Source of the DNA: Eumeta japonica
Lineage: Eukaryota; Arthropoda; Insecta; Lepidoptera; Psychidae
Direction of reading: 5' to 3'
Assembly: GCA_005406025.1 (NCBI GenBank)
Contig: BGZK01000152.1
Span: forward strand, 310,001-374,000
Length of the DNA: 64,000 nt
Shown here: positions 10,635-22,068 of the stretch, piece after piece
Layout: each line of letters begins with the position of its first letter
How positions within the stretch are numbered: the stretch's first letter is position 1
Position numbers and translations under genes: made by a program
Notes under the pieces: generated by a model
What the model saw: the letters and a program-made list of their open reading frames with translations, nothing else
Database searches by the model: none
What the model was told of the DNA's origin: nothing

Positions 10635-12026
10635 TAGAAATATCGCACGGTCCCGCTACGAAGATCAACGGTCATTGGCACATTATACACCAAAAACCAA
10701 CAGATATACTGTATACGCAAGTAGAAAATTACATTTATAATTTAAATGCATCTTGTATCAAATTCAATTGTACAACCAATGAATATACTAGTTTGTTATA
10801 TTACAAGGAAGAACTGACCGAATTATATAACATACATAAAATCAGAATGAAACGAGGATTAATCGATGGACTCGGATCCATAATAAAGGCAATATCTGGA
10901 AATTTAGACAACAACGTTTTAATTCATTTAGAGAATGAACTAAAATCAACACGTTCTCTTATCAATCCAAAAATTTCGATAACCGGCAAAATCTTTGAGA
11001 CATTCAACTTACGATTGAAAAATCTCGAAAAAACAGCACAATATTTATCTAACGATTATGTAGCTATTCAAAGAGATGTCGCAATCGAAAAAATGCTTCA
11101 ACATGGCCAAATTTTATATAATTTATTAATAGAGACGCAAACTGCCATGGTATTATCGCAACACAATATTTTAGCTCCAGAAATAATTAATTCACGTACC
11201 CTTCAGGAAGTATATAAACAAATTCCGGAAATTAACAGAATAAAGACAAATGTGTTAACCCTCGAATCATTAAGTGAAGTGAGTGTTTATAATAATAACC
11301 CCTTAACGTTTGTTATAAAGATACCTCTAGTTGAACCATTGGAGTATGAGTTCATAACTCGGCTCCCCATAATTAAGGAAATAGACTGTAAAGTGTGTGA
11401 AGTGCTATTGACGAAACGGTTACAGATTGTTCGAAACGCAAATGGACAGTTTATTGTTTCTAAATTCACCCGGATTGACAATTTTTATATCGTAGAAATT
11501 AAGGATATATTTAATGTAAAGGACGAAAAATCTACAAATGTAGAGTGTCCAACTTCTTATGTAAGTAACGAAATTGGTACGATATATGTATATGTAAAAT
11601 ATCCTACCACTTTCACATTTCAGTGTAGTAATGGATTACACAGCGATAATCTACGCGGAAACATTTTAATTAAAAAAAGAATGTAATCTTAAAATGAACG
11701 ACACATATTTTCAGAAAACGTTTGAAACAAAAGATCAAATATATACTCCAAAAATTGAATATCAAAATATTATTCCGGCTAAGCCCTTAAAATTCGATGA
11801 AAATAAAGAGAAATTAGAGCAACAGCTCCTATCGCTTGGAACTTATGAAGACCAGGTAAAAACGCACGTAATTCATTACAACTCATATATTATTGTACTC
11901 ATAATTATAATCATTTTTGTATGCACTGTCATGTATCTTTATAAGAACAGAGATAAATTTAAAAACAAATATGTAACAGCTATTCTTCCTAGTAGAATAG
12001 TTAACGAAAATGTTAATATTCCGTAA
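10553..12026 (+). pseudogene. env: Env: F-type fusion glycoprotein
   Basis: The open frame begins at 10553, overlaps the end of pol and lacks a convincing own ATG, as expected if env is made from a spliced RNA. A furin-type site RMKR at about 10848 is followed directly by a fusion-peptide-like segment GLIDGLGSIIKAISG, the arrangement of errantivirus Env and baculovirus F proteins. Long helical and Cys-containing ectodomain sequence follows. A stop at 11684-11686 breaks the frame. The remainder, with transmembrane segment IIVLIIIIIFVCTVMYLY near 11890-11945 and a short basic tail, continues at 11694 in another frame. Such proteins may give cell-to-cell infectivity. This copy is broken as read. 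Confidence 0.88.
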
Positions 12027-12058
12027 ATCCACACCTTTGAGGTATGTACTTTACTTTT

Positions 12059-12069
12059 AAGGGGAGGAG
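12059..12069 (+). promoter_or_regulatory. Polypurine tract
   Basis: The purine run aaggggaggag lies directly 5' of the right LTR. This is the standard position and composition of the plus-strand primer of LTR elements. Confidence 0.8.
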
Positions 12070-12502
12070 AGAGAAATACTCAAATCCCATATTCTATATT
12101 TTTCACGAATAATCCAGAACCTGAATCATAGATACAGAGTACATCCCTGCGACCTTCCACGATGTAAACACCGCCGTGTGCAAACGTCTAGAACAAAGGA
12201 AGTACGTCCCCGCGGCCTCTGCAAAGACGCTCCAAGGTGCCCGGACGAACCAAACAAAGAGGCATTCAATGACGCCCGCTGGATGACCGGCCACGTAGGA
12301 CATCCCCGTCCCCCGTCAGCCTCACATGCCCCGCAGACGCCCATGTTCCAGACAAAGGAACCGTAGCTTATATAAGGACGGCGCGCACCCCGCTCCACGC
12401 TCTTGATGTTTAACTCTCGACCCAATAAGACAGTGCTATGTAAAACGTTTTGTACGAAATATACTTTTTAAAAAGGTATTAATACAGCCAAATTATTTTT
12501 CT
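12070..12502 (+). repeat. Right LTR of the errantivirus-like element
   Basis: Nearly identical to the left LTR, with slightly longer A runs near its end ('actttttaaaaaggt' versus 'acttttaaaaggt'). It is followed by the TGCG target duplication. Joining the flanks gives ...acagaaccctt-cg-TGCG-cgagttcggctcccacttggccgg, resembling the 3' tail of an older retroelement into which this one inserted. That last point is from memory of insect repeats and is uncertain. Confidence 0.92.
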
Positions 12503-12506
12503 TGCG

Positions 12507-12728
12507 CGAGTTCGGCTCCCACTTGGCCGGTTTTTATTGTAAACCGTGTTTACTTTATGCATAGAGTTCATAAAAAAGAATAAAAGATATTTATTCTAAT
12601 TCCAGTGGATTTCTAACAGAAGTAAGTCATTAAACCTTTTTTCTAATACATTCAACACGTGGGTGTGATTAGGGTATTTATTTTTTTCTCCTGACTTTCA
12701 CGGGTCACTAGCATCAGCAGTTGGTGAT
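12507..12728. other. Flanking repeat-like DNA, no gene
   Basis: AT-rich sequence starting with the 'cgagttcggctcccacttggccgg' tail that continues from 5603-5661 across the LTR insertion. I see no gene or clear repeat ends here. Confidence 0.4.
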
Positions 12729-13168
12729 TTGTGTATGGCTCAATGCCAAATGGAAAATGGGATAAAAATTTTGATTGTTGCATTATATATATCTCCTAAT
12801 CAGAAGTTGGATGATATTATTAATTTTCTTCACCTTTCATTGTTGCCGTACACAAAAGGAGGTACCTCTTTACTCGGTAACAATAATGATGAAATACCGA
12901 TGATTTTGAGTGGAGATTTTAATGTCAATTTTGCATCAGATAAATCTTTGAAGTTAGTTGAATTTTTGAAAGACAAATTGAATTTATCTATAAAAAACAG
13001 TCCTCAAACATTAACAAGATCCGGCACTACAATTGATGGAGTTTTTACTCGGTCACTAAATTCCGTGAAATGTAAGTCATACATTTCGTATTTCAGTTAC
13101 CATAAGCCATTAATTACAAAAATATATAATAACGATAACAATAATAGTAATACCGTAATCGGGGGGTT
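12729..13168 (+). pseudogene. Helentron-type endonuclease domain fragment
   Basis: The frame encodes an apurinic-like endonuclease domain of the kind fused to the C-terminus of Helentron Rep/helicase proteins. Signatures are ILIVALYISPNQKLDDII, PMILSGDFNVNFASD (the GDFN core) and RSGTTIDGVFTR, ending with SYISYFSYHKPL (terminal His region). The Rep and helicase parts are absent, so this is a fragment. The frame runs into the inverted end of the pogo-like element at about 13169, and its last residues come from that element. Assignment to Helentron rather than a non-LTR retroposon rests on my recall of the FSYHKP and SGTTID pattern. Confidence 0.65.
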
Positions 13169-14741
13169 AATAGAAACCTGGGGGTGAAAAGACACATTTT
13201 AGGAAAAAATAATATTGTATGAAAATCTACTAAAATTTTACTTTAGCACTGAGATGTTAAAAGAAATTAGTAGAATATTTTTTTTTTCCTGGCAACCCAG
13301 ACATGATTATTCCCTAGACGTTTGTTGCGCCACAATTTGACGTTTCTTGAGGTGAAGTGTTTGATGTCGTTAGTGACCTAAAAAACTTTATGTTAAACTT
13401 GGTGTTATATGCGTGTTTTTTATAATCCTTTTATTCTAAATTGTCAAAGGAACATTAATTTTTCCCATATTACACAACCCTTAGACGTTGCTTTCTTCCG
13501 TCCTTTAAAAATGGCGTGGAGGGAAATATTGACTGCCTGGAAGAAAGCTGAAGGGAGGAAGAAAAGGCAATACCAAAGTCTTATTTCCCTACTCTCTTGA
13601 CGAAGTTGTTCAATAAAATTGAGCAAAACGTAAAACAAAACCTATTGTCCGGTTTTAAAAAATCTGGGATTTTCCCTGTTGACGTTACGAAGGTTCTTGA
13701 GCGATTACCAAGTAGTGATGTTGCTATTGCTAGTGAAGCAGATATTGCTATTGTCAATGAGTCAGTAGTTTCTCTGTTAAAAGGATTCCGCTATGATGAA
13801 AACGTAGTCATTACTAAGAAGAAGAAAAAGTTAGATATAAAACCTGGTGTTAGTGCAGCAAATTTTTTGAACACAATTGAAGTGCAAGACTATGAACTAG
13901 GTGATACAAAACAGAAGCTGAAACGTAAGAAAAATTGTCAACAAGAGAAGAAAAGTCTGCCAGCTTCTAAATCACTGGAAGAAAAATTAGAAAACGTAAC
14001 TAATGGGGTACAAAATTTGAAAAAACAAGAAATTAAAGGACAAGAAGTTACAGAATCAAAACAAAATATGCCAGGCCCCTCTAACGTAAATATGAAATTG
14101 AAATTGTGCAAGGTTTGTCACAGTTACAAACTGTTTGACTATACTTGGATTAAGTGTAATGTTTGTAAATATTCTATTTGTAGAGATTGTACAGGAGAAG
14201 ACACGTTATCTTTTGAATACATTTGTGCGCGATGTTTTGACGTCGAAGGATCTGACAATAGTGTTTTGGATAAGGACTATATTCCAGAATATCAATCTTT
14301 GAATGAAGAAAATGGATCAAGTGATTGATTGAGAGTATTACTAAGATCAATACCTAATTTTAACGCTTCAAAAACTTGTTACCTATAGATTTTTGATATG
14401 TATTTCACTAAGAAAATAAAGGTCAAATCTTTTATTACAAACTAGCAATTTATTTTCTCCTACAATACATTTAATTAAATTTTTGACATATTTGTTTCTG
14501 TTCACCCTCATGTTGTTACTTATACCCAAGTACGCGTATAAAGAGATACAGGGTATTAAAATGCATTTTACTGCTTACCTTTTACTGCTACAAAGATGTT
14601 TACTGGACATGGGTTGATAGAAACAGTTTTAATGATACGTGACTGACATTATAGACATGTAAAATAAGAGTAGGCAACACTGAGAAAAAAAATACAGTGG
14701 TACAAAGTCTCCAACTGCTTCTTTTCACCCCGTTTTCTATT
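13169..14741 (+). mobile_element. pogo-like (Tc1/mariner) element, internally deleted
   Basis: Imperfect inverted ends: left 'atagaaacctgggggtgaaaaga', right the reverse complement of 'atagaaaacggggtgaaaaga', bordered by TA dinucleotides as expected for Tc1/mariner/pogo insertions. The 1.57-kb body carries only the 3' third of a DDE transposase gene. It is inserted in the Helentron endonuclease frame. Confidence 0.65.
13409..14328 (+). pseudogene. pogo-like DDE_1 transposase, C-terminal part
   Basis: The segment HITQPLDVAFFRPLKMAWRE is the conserved end of the DDE_1 core in pogo/Jerky-type transposases (usually 'THxxQPLDVxxFxPLK'). A frame slip near 13590 separates it from NLLSGFKKSGIFPVDVTKVL, the 'GF..sGIFP.d' motif that follows in the family. 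A long Lys-rich linker and a Cys-rich C-terminus (CKVCHSYKLFDYTWIKCNVC, then CRDC ... CARC) follow, resembling the PHD-like finger seen in some family members. The DNA-binding and catalytic DD region is absent. A polyadenylation-like AATAAA occurs near 14414. Confidence 0.75.
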
Positions 14742-15007
14742 ATAATTAATGAAATGCTATAATCTTAGTAGCAGAAAGGTGAAATAATTGTATTATTTTT
14801 GTATCCATGTCTATGATAATAAAAGCCTTTTGCATAAACTTTATCTAACTTAGCTTTATTCAACCAATTTCTGTGAAGTTGTAAATAGTAAATCATTTTT
14901 CGAAAAATGATGTCATGAAGAAGTTTCACTTCTTACGTGTGTACACTAATACACACACTTTTTTTTTATTCAATCAAAATTGTGCAGCCACTGCACTTTG
15001 GCTTCGT
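14742..15007. other. AT-rich spacer, no gene
   Basis: No coding sequence. It contains a small palindrome 'tcatttttcgaaaaatga' at about 14893-14910, the hairpin-prone 'agaagtttcacttct' and 'gtgtgtacactaatacacac' around 14920-14958. Short hairpins like these occur at Helitron/Helentron 3' ends, but I cannot link it firmly to the fragment at 12729. Confidence 0.35.
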
Positions 15008-15765
15008 TTATAATTTTGGAACTCTTCTCTGATCATTTTGTACGTTACCCTGATTTCTTCGATGTAAATTTTCCATCCTTGACCTTGCAGTAATGTACCC
15101 ATTGGTAACAATTGTCCCGTTCGTTATAGGTCTTTTCTTGATAAAAAACATTGTCAAGGCGCATAAGGATCGGATACATGCTCCATTAAAAAATTGTGCA
15201 AAGCGACAGTAGCCATCGCTACGTTCTGTATATTTTCTAACTCTATGTTTGTGTACGGTAAATGCGAAATCGTGAAGATAATATAACAAATGCGTTTTCA
15301 AAATTTCTCCCACGAGATAATATGTAATTAAAAATTTTTTTTCGTGGGTGTTTAAATCTCTTTGTCGATACGGCTTTATCATATCTGTTCTTAAAGGAAA
15401 CGCATCATCACCAATAAAGACGTACGGCAAACATCTTCAGCTGCCCTCCATATTTTCAGGGTTTGGAATATACAACTGTTTATTTTGCAACTTTTTAAAG
15501 AACTTGGAATTTTGTACCACTCCTATATCGGAAACTCTTCCATTTGTTCCAAAATCGGCTAGTAAAAACCGATATCTTGAGTCAACTATCGCCGCGAGAA
15601 CCATGCTGTCCTTTGTAGCTGTAGTAATAAGACTCACTGTCATCAAAAGGAATTATTTCGACATGCTTCCCATCTATTGTCCTAAGGCAATGAGAGAAAT
15701 TACACCTTTCTTCAAACTGGTGAGCGATTTCTCTCCATTTATCAGTAGTATCAAGACACTGAAAA
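15008..15765 (-). pseudogene. Harbinger C DDE transposase, catalytic exon
   Basis: The exon starts after a 'ttttttttcag' acceptor at about 15763 and encodes a Harbinger core. Visible are CLRTIDGKHVEIIP (first Asp), VDSRYRFLLADFGTNGRVSD (second Asp) and PYVFIGDDAFPLRTDMIKPY. Frame slips occur near 15640 and 15430, and the C-terminal Glu-containing part is scrambled after 'LNTHEKKFLITYYL'. The upstream exons are cut off by the hAT element, which inserted in the intron about 20 bp from the acceptor. The best parallel within the window is Harbinger E. Confidence 0.75.
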
Positions 15766-15845
15766 AAAAGTATCGTTTAAAGCAGTGATTCCCAAAGTGG
15801 TCCAGGTGGACCCCAGGGTCCACGGGAGACTTGCTGGGGGTCTAC

Positions 15846-16914
15846 GTAGGCGTGAACAAAAATGGGGTCCATAAGATGTTAATGAAGGTCCACGAAAATT
15901 TATCTGCTTTTGATAGCAAAAATATAAGCATAGTTTTTATAAGGGCCTACCTACATTGTTTTAAGTACCTAACTAAGCAGATAATATTTTAATAAGGCAA
16001 GCGACTGTTACTTGTCCAAACTTGCGTATTCGATATAACGTACAATTTCGTGTACAGACTTGCAAAGCGCTACCCGCCCGACAATGCTTAATGCTTGTTC
16101 AGACATGAACTTGATCACCACTATAAATACTTGATACCAAAGGCAAACTCATTCATTTGTTTCCGGAATTTCGAAAAATAGATGTTAGAAAATTTATATC
16201 AGTGTCTGCTAGTGCCGGAGAAAAGTAAGTACCTACCTTTTTTTCGTTATAGTACTTAAGTATTTTGTTTACGTGTACTAGTCGGTTGATCACAACTGCT
16301 TGTATAGATAGGTAACTTAGTAACTTACAGATATTTTAATTGTCCTCTTTCGATTTAAAGACAAACACAGCACGTTTTATTCAATTGTTTTTTCACAAGA
16401 GAAGCACTGCTTCTCTAAAAAGGCCGAATAAGCAATATTGCAGAGCAATTCATTTTGTAATTTTTCTTGCAAATGCGCGGGCGACGGGAAAAGGGCGGGG
16501 CTTGAGCTTCGATGCCAGTTTGTCACGTTTTAACAATGAAGCCGCAGACAAAAAATACGCAAATACACGGAGCGCGTGAACTCATTGATTTGATGAAATG
16601 TTAGTTATCGTTTTTATGGACAATTTTGAGATTTCGACTTTTATTTTTTCCTACACAAATATGATCAGTATTCGATACTGAGTGGTGTACTTTTTATTTG
16701 TACTATTAAAAATTAGTGGTAAATTAGGTACTTTAAAATTGATACCGTTTTGTGAAAACGTCTGTATTTGTCTTAGCGGTATATTAGTTGGTCCCTTTAC
16801 AAGCCGTAATTCTATTTCCGCGTGCTGACAAAGGCTGCGGTGTGATACCTATATTCAGAAAAAAACTTGGTTACTAAAACATTTTTTTTACAGGTAAGGT
16901 AACTGACACGAAAC
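15846..16914. other. hAT 5' region, no gene
   Basis: About 1.07 kb of 5' DNA before the transposase ATG. It contains a GC-box-like 'aaaagggcggggctt' near 16488-16502 and a 'tttttttacag' acceptor at about 16893, suggesting a 5' untranslated intron. Short open frames here have no recognisable family. Confidence 0.45.
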
Positions 16915-17999
16915 ATGGCTACAGCAAAGAAAAAATGTCGACAATATAGTGTCGATTATTTGAAATATGGTTTTGTTCCATCACATGCAGACAAACTATT
17001 GCCCATGTGCCTACTATGCAACAAAGTTTTGAGTAATGACTCTATGAAACCATCAAAGCTCGAAGATCATCTAAAAAGGTGTCATACTGATAAAATAGGT
17101 AAAGATTCAAAATATTTTCAAAGTATGTTCGCTTCAACATCTCAAAGTAACGATGATGGCTTGCGGGCATCTTACAATATCTCATTACTTATAGCAAAAT
17201 CTGGAAAACCGCACACTATCGGAGAACAATTAATTTTACCCTCTGTTGAGGTTTTAAAAACGGTTTTGCACAAATCTCCATTTGACGTACTAAAAAGAAT
17301 TCCATTAAGTAACAATACTGTACAAAGACGCATTGATGAAATGAGCTCTGATATCGAAAGTTTTTTGTGCAATCATCTGCAAAAAACTCATTTTTCTATA
17401 CAACTGGACGAGTCAATGTTATCTGGTAATGAAGCATTATTATTGGCATATGTCCGATTTATTATGGAGGAAGAAATTCACGAAGAATTGCTATTTGCCA
17501 GAACTTTGGAGACTGACAGTAAAGGCGAATCAATATTTAATGTCCTGAGTAATTTCTTTACGGAAAAATCGATTCCATTTACAAACATTATTTCAGTCGC
17601 AACCGACGGAGTTCCTGCAATGGTCGGGCGATATCGTGGGTTTATAAGTCGTCTCAAAAGAATTATACCAGGACTTACAGCTATTCATTGCGTAATTCAC
17701 CGACAACATCTTGTAGCAAAACATTTAAGTGACAGGTTGAACGAATCTCTTCATTTTGTAATAAAAGCTGTCAACAAAATCAGAAGCAATGCATTGAATA
17801 CGCGTTTATTTGCTCAATCGGCTTGTGTCCACTAAAAAATAATAGGTCATGTTGTAATATATATAACTTCATTATTATGTATAGAAGTAAATACAATTAT
17901 TTATTTATTATAAAAATGTAAGATTATTAATATTTTTCATTATTTAAAACCGAAAAATATAAATTTAATCACGTGACAGTGAACGCCAATCAGAGAGCG

Positions 18000-18007
18000 T
18001 GACGTCA
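18000..18007. promoter_or_regulatory. CRE-like palindrome, left end
   Basis: A full TGACGTCA palindrome lies about 130 bp upstream of the first YqaJ-gene ATG, next to 'cacgtgac'. An identical TGACGTCA stands at 22061-22068, about 65 bp upstream of the divergent end's THAP gene start. The symmetric placement suggests the same activator site serves both promoters. Confidence 0.5.
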
Positions 18008-18134
18008 GTCAGTGCGTGCGCCATTGTTGTTGTTGACGTTTTAGTAGTAAATACACAAACCCAGTAACAATTATTCGCCGATTTTGCAAAAACTTCTGAA
18101 TTATCGATATTTCAAAAGGTTAAGATAAATAGCT

Positions 18135-19566
18135 ATGGAGTCCGGATTTAGTAAAGCAAATTCGACTAATCTACCAAAATTGACGCTGTTATGCTCGGAA
18201 CATTTTTCGCAACTAACAGTGATTTTGTTCTTCGGAATTTCGCAACGTTAAGACTTCAATGTAAGTAAACAGAAATGTAAAACATTACTTAGTAAGCATT
18301 CATTCAGTTTACTAAATAAAATGAGTTATATTTCCTGAAATAAAGACTTTGATTTTAGGTTATTTTTGACTTGATTTTATGTTAGATTTTTGTACCAACT
18401 AGTTGCATTTTTTTCAGGTCTTCTAGAGCATCATACGGAGACGATGCTATTAGCGTGCAGCTCAAGCGTGACGCCCATTTGTGCACAGTGAAATGCAAAA
18501 TGTGTCCAGAACACAAAGTTCACGCTAAACTATATGGATGCACCCTGATTATTGATGAAGAAGATGATGTGATTGTTTCAGTAGTATGTGAGGACTGTGT
18601 TGCTTCAAGAGGTGGTTGCAAACACGCAATCGCTTTTTATTTTGGGTTCACCGTCGTAGCGAGGAGCCTTCTTGTACATCAACCGAGTGCTATTGGAAAA
18701 ATCAAAGTTGTCTAGAGTTGGCAGTACTTTGAAATCAATCACGACCAAACAACTGTCAAAGAGCAGCCCTTATTGCCAGCAAATAACATAGTTCTGACAA
18801 AATTCATAGAAGAAGGAAGGAAAAGAAAAGTGCATGACTGCGAGCTTTAAGATATCAACCCAATTATTCTCCAAGCGAAACTGAAGCACTTTCAATGCAT
18901 CAGCTTATGCTAAAATATAAAGAGAAATGTGTTGATACATTTTGAGCAATGTTATCATTACAACAGCTCTAATTGAGAAGGTTAAAGAAGAAACAATAGA
19001 GCAATCCAAAAGCAATCTCTGGTTTGAATTAAGGTATGGCCGGATAACCGCATCAAAGGCATATGAAGTTAGTCGTTGCAAAACAGCTGACGGTACACTT
19101 GTATCTTTGATACTAGGTGGAAAAATTCCAGAAACCAAACATATGAAACGGGGCCGTGTGCTTGAAGATCAAGTGAGAAGAACCGTGGAAGATATGCTAA
19201 AAAAAAAAATTACCAAGTGCGGTCTTGTATTGAGTAGTCATTACCCCATGATCGCTGGCTCTCCAGACGGATTATGTGATGGCAATATTATTGAAATAAA
19301 ATGTCCCATAAGTGCCAAAACTTATAAAACTATATATACAATGGCCAGCCTTCAGAGAGATGTAATGCTCAGATGCAGCTGCAAATGTACCTAACAGCAA
19401 TGAAAAGTGGATACTTTGTGTAGCTGACCCTGACTATGTTAAAAATAAACAAGTGGAAATTATAAATGTGCCATTTGATCATAAATATGTACAAAATATC
19501 AGTGAAAAGTTAGTCTTATTTTGGAAAAATAATATATATCCTTTATTATATAAGAGTGTAATATAA
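18135..19566 (+). pseudogene. SWIM/YqaJ nuclease gene of the ISL2EU-type element
   Basis: Exon 1 (18135 to about 18260) begins MESGFSKANSTNLPKL and ends at GTAAGT. Exon 2 begins after 'tttttttcag' at about 18418 and encodes a SWIM-type zinc finger, with CEDCVASRGGCKHAIAF at 18590-18640. After frame slips the YqaJ domain follows, with the fold landmarks RYGRITASKAYEVS, MKRGRVLEDQVRR (Glu), AGSPDGLCDGNIIEIKCP (Asp, then ExK). YqaJ proteins are lambda-exonuclease-like nucleases. In this transposon group the protein is the companion of the transposase. Slips near 18180, 18640 and 19370 break it. An AATAAA at about 19618 follows the stop. Confidence 0.78.
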
Positions 19567-19647
19567 GATTGTGTTATTTTTATCATAGGATAGGTATAAT
19601 ATTTGTTATAGGATCTTAATAAAAAACAATTTTTTGTATTAGTTGTT

Positions 19648-21996
19648 TTATTTTATCAAAGAGTCTTGTAAGTTAACTAAACCGCATGCTATAATTATAA
19701 TATCATCTAGTATTTTAATAAAATTAAAATTTATACATGCATGTGGTTTTAGCATACAAAATTCTCGTAAACGACGTATTAGACGCTCTATATGTATCCT
19801 TATGCTGGCTATCTGTTTAGTTAACTTTGCATCATTTTTAGTCATTTTCACTCCACTTTCAACACTTGGAGGTCTTATCAATGTAACTCCTGACTTATGC
19901 AGATATTGTTCAATATGCTTGAAACCTCTATCTGCTAAAACACACATACCAGGCTTTAATGTTTTATAAAATCACATGATTCTACTAATAAAGTGTCCGT
20001 TGTTCTGCCCCAAATCCAGGAGAAATATAATTTATTAATCCGTTGGGTGTACAGGATATTAGGTATTTAATTGTATTGGCCTTTTATAGTCAGACCAAGT
20101 TAGGGCTTGATTTACTGCTTTGGATGGCTTCTGCACTTCAATTTCAAGGCAGTCAATAATACAACTGGCATTGTGAAAATTATGTCTAAATGATATAGGT
20201 AAGTTTTTTAGTCATTTCACTGTCAAGATTAACAATAAAAGAACGCATAACACTGGCTATTAATGGTATATTTTATTAAACACCTTACTTAAATATGATG
20301 GAGTATTCTCATAATCATCTGCCAGTTGATTAAATGTATTATCCAACCTAATTTTATGTAAACATAATAATATATGATGTTTGGGAATATTTAAAGTCTC
20401 CTGAATAATGTCAATCAAGTAATAACAAGTTTTGAAAGACCAATGTACAATCGAGGCTTCTTCTATCTTTTTAATGTGTTCGATAGAGTCTCCGTAGCTT
20501 GTTGTTGTTTCTTGTAATCTTCAAGTATTTCGCTGCAGTCAGAAGATGATTTGGTTTGCAGTGAATGCACAGGTGAGTGACTCCTGATATCTCCTGAGTA
20601 TAGAGAAATTTCACCATCTGAGGGCTCATCCTCAGTAAATATATTTCTTGTTATTTTACCCATCTCCGAAGGTCTTGATTTCTTGAAAGTCTTAACTTTA
20701 AATGGGGATGTGAAACTTGATACTAGCGATGGTTTCAATGGTGACAATGCCTGATCTTTGTACTTCGGTCCAGCTTGCACAGCTTTACTTCTGAATTTGT
20801 GTGTTATTAAGGCTTGAACAAACTTGTCTGATGTTTTACTTATAACTTCTTGGACATTTTCTTCACCCAACTTGCAATCTAAAAATATTTATTTATTTAA
20901 TCATATAGCACAGAGACGGATCATACTACAAACAAGGATATTTATAATACACAGTCTAATCTAGAGGTAAGTATTATAGTATACACAACACACGGGCTAT
21001 AAAGATTCTGACAGTATTTATTATCAAAATAAACTTTAACTTTATAAAAAATATGACATTTAGTAGGTAACATTAATATTTGAAATTCATGTATGAAACA
21101 TGTTGTAAATAACTTACCATTGCATGCTTGACATGGAAATGAAAAGCTGCAGCAACTGGCCTGTACCACACATTAATGTAATACAAGCCAACTACCACAG
21201 CCGTCCACCTCCATGTGGAGCATGCAGAGGCAGTGCAATATAATTAAATAAATGATAACTATTTGGTTAAAATTATAAAATTTGAAATGATAAAAGTAAT
21301 GTAACTATTGGTACTTGTACTCTGAACTACTTGTTTTATATGTTCGGTAGACTCACTTGAAATGATATTAGAAGTATCTTCTAGAGATGAACTTGTTGTA
21401 CAACTTTTATTATATTCATTTAGACACTCTGCAATGGTCTCAGTTCTTTGTTTCTTTACAATGTATGGCCGTTCTATGATGCTGCTCATTCGTTTTCTTC
21501 TGTCTTCTTGGCACTCAAACTTTGTTGGAATGCAACCTGATTTCATAAGTATCTTTGATACTTTTCCCATGATTTGATATTCCATAAAATTCGTCATATC
21601 GTTTGGCATCTAGAAAAAAAAACAATAACCTGTATTTAACAATGATACCTACAACATAAAATCTCAGATGACATCAGTTAGTACAAAATTAAGTCAGAAT
21701 CAAAATAACCTCAAATAATTTAATAGCTACATTTACAAAGTGTTTTTTTCATTGTAATATAGGTTCAGGGACTGGAAAGTCATCTTTGTTTAAATACTTA
21801 CATCAAAATGATCTTCGCAAAAGTACATTCTTGAATCTACAGACAAAATACGGGCATCATCCCTCCGTGCAAGTTTTAACCACTTTCTCCGTATTTGTTC
21901 ATTCATGGGAACACTTACAAACAATTTGTTTGGTGTCATTACACTTGTGCTTTTACACTCAGGCACTACACAATACTTATAAAACATGGAATTCAT
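19648..21996 (-). pseudogene. THAP-domain DDE transposase of the ISL2EU-type element
   Basis: The first exon (21996 to about 21800) encodes a THAP zinc finger: CVVPECKSTSVM, then FVSVPMNEQIRRKWLKLARR and FCEDHF, followed by a GTAAGT donor. Middle exons (21609-21280, about 21170-21117, 20870-20463) are Ser/Lys-rich linkers. The last part carries a DDE_4 core read in shifting frames: IIDCLEIEVQKPSKAVNQAL (first Asp), a 'GGRTTDTLLVES' stretch (second Asp) and VLADRGFKHIEQYL, then RIHIERLIRRLREF (Glu). It would bind the element ends through THAP and cut them. Frame slips around 19950-20460 make it inactive as read. Confidence 0.8.
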
Positions 21997-22060
21997 TTTA
22001 AATTATTAAATGTAAAAAAGTATTCACGTTCACGGTTTGTTTTGGTTTGGACGCACTAAA

Positions 22061-22068
22061 TGACGTCA
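22061..22068. promoter_or_regulatory. CRE-like palindrome, right end
   Basis: Second TGACGTCA, mirror position of 18000-18007, just upstream of the THAP-DDE gene's start. It is followed by 'gaagacgccatgac', which mirrors 'tgcgtgcgccattg' near the left end. Confidence 0.5.

Larger units (their letters stand above)
5666..12502 (+). mobile_element. Errantivirus-like Gypsy LTR retrotransposon
   Basis: This full-length element is 6.84 kb with 430- and 433-bp LTRs and a 4-bp target duplication TGCG at 5662-5665 and 12503-12506. A primer-binding site starts right after the left LTR, and a polypurine tract lies before the right LTR. Gene order is gag, protease-RT-RNase H, integrase, env, as in insect errantiviruses (Metaviridae). 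The LTRs differ by about two substitutions and a few A-run lengths, so insertion is recent. Even so, every long gene carries at least one frame break, mostly in homopolymers. Confidence 0.93.

Noticed and set aside
15348..15788. 146-codon + strand frame
   Set aside because: It is antisense to the clear Harbinger C catalytic exon.
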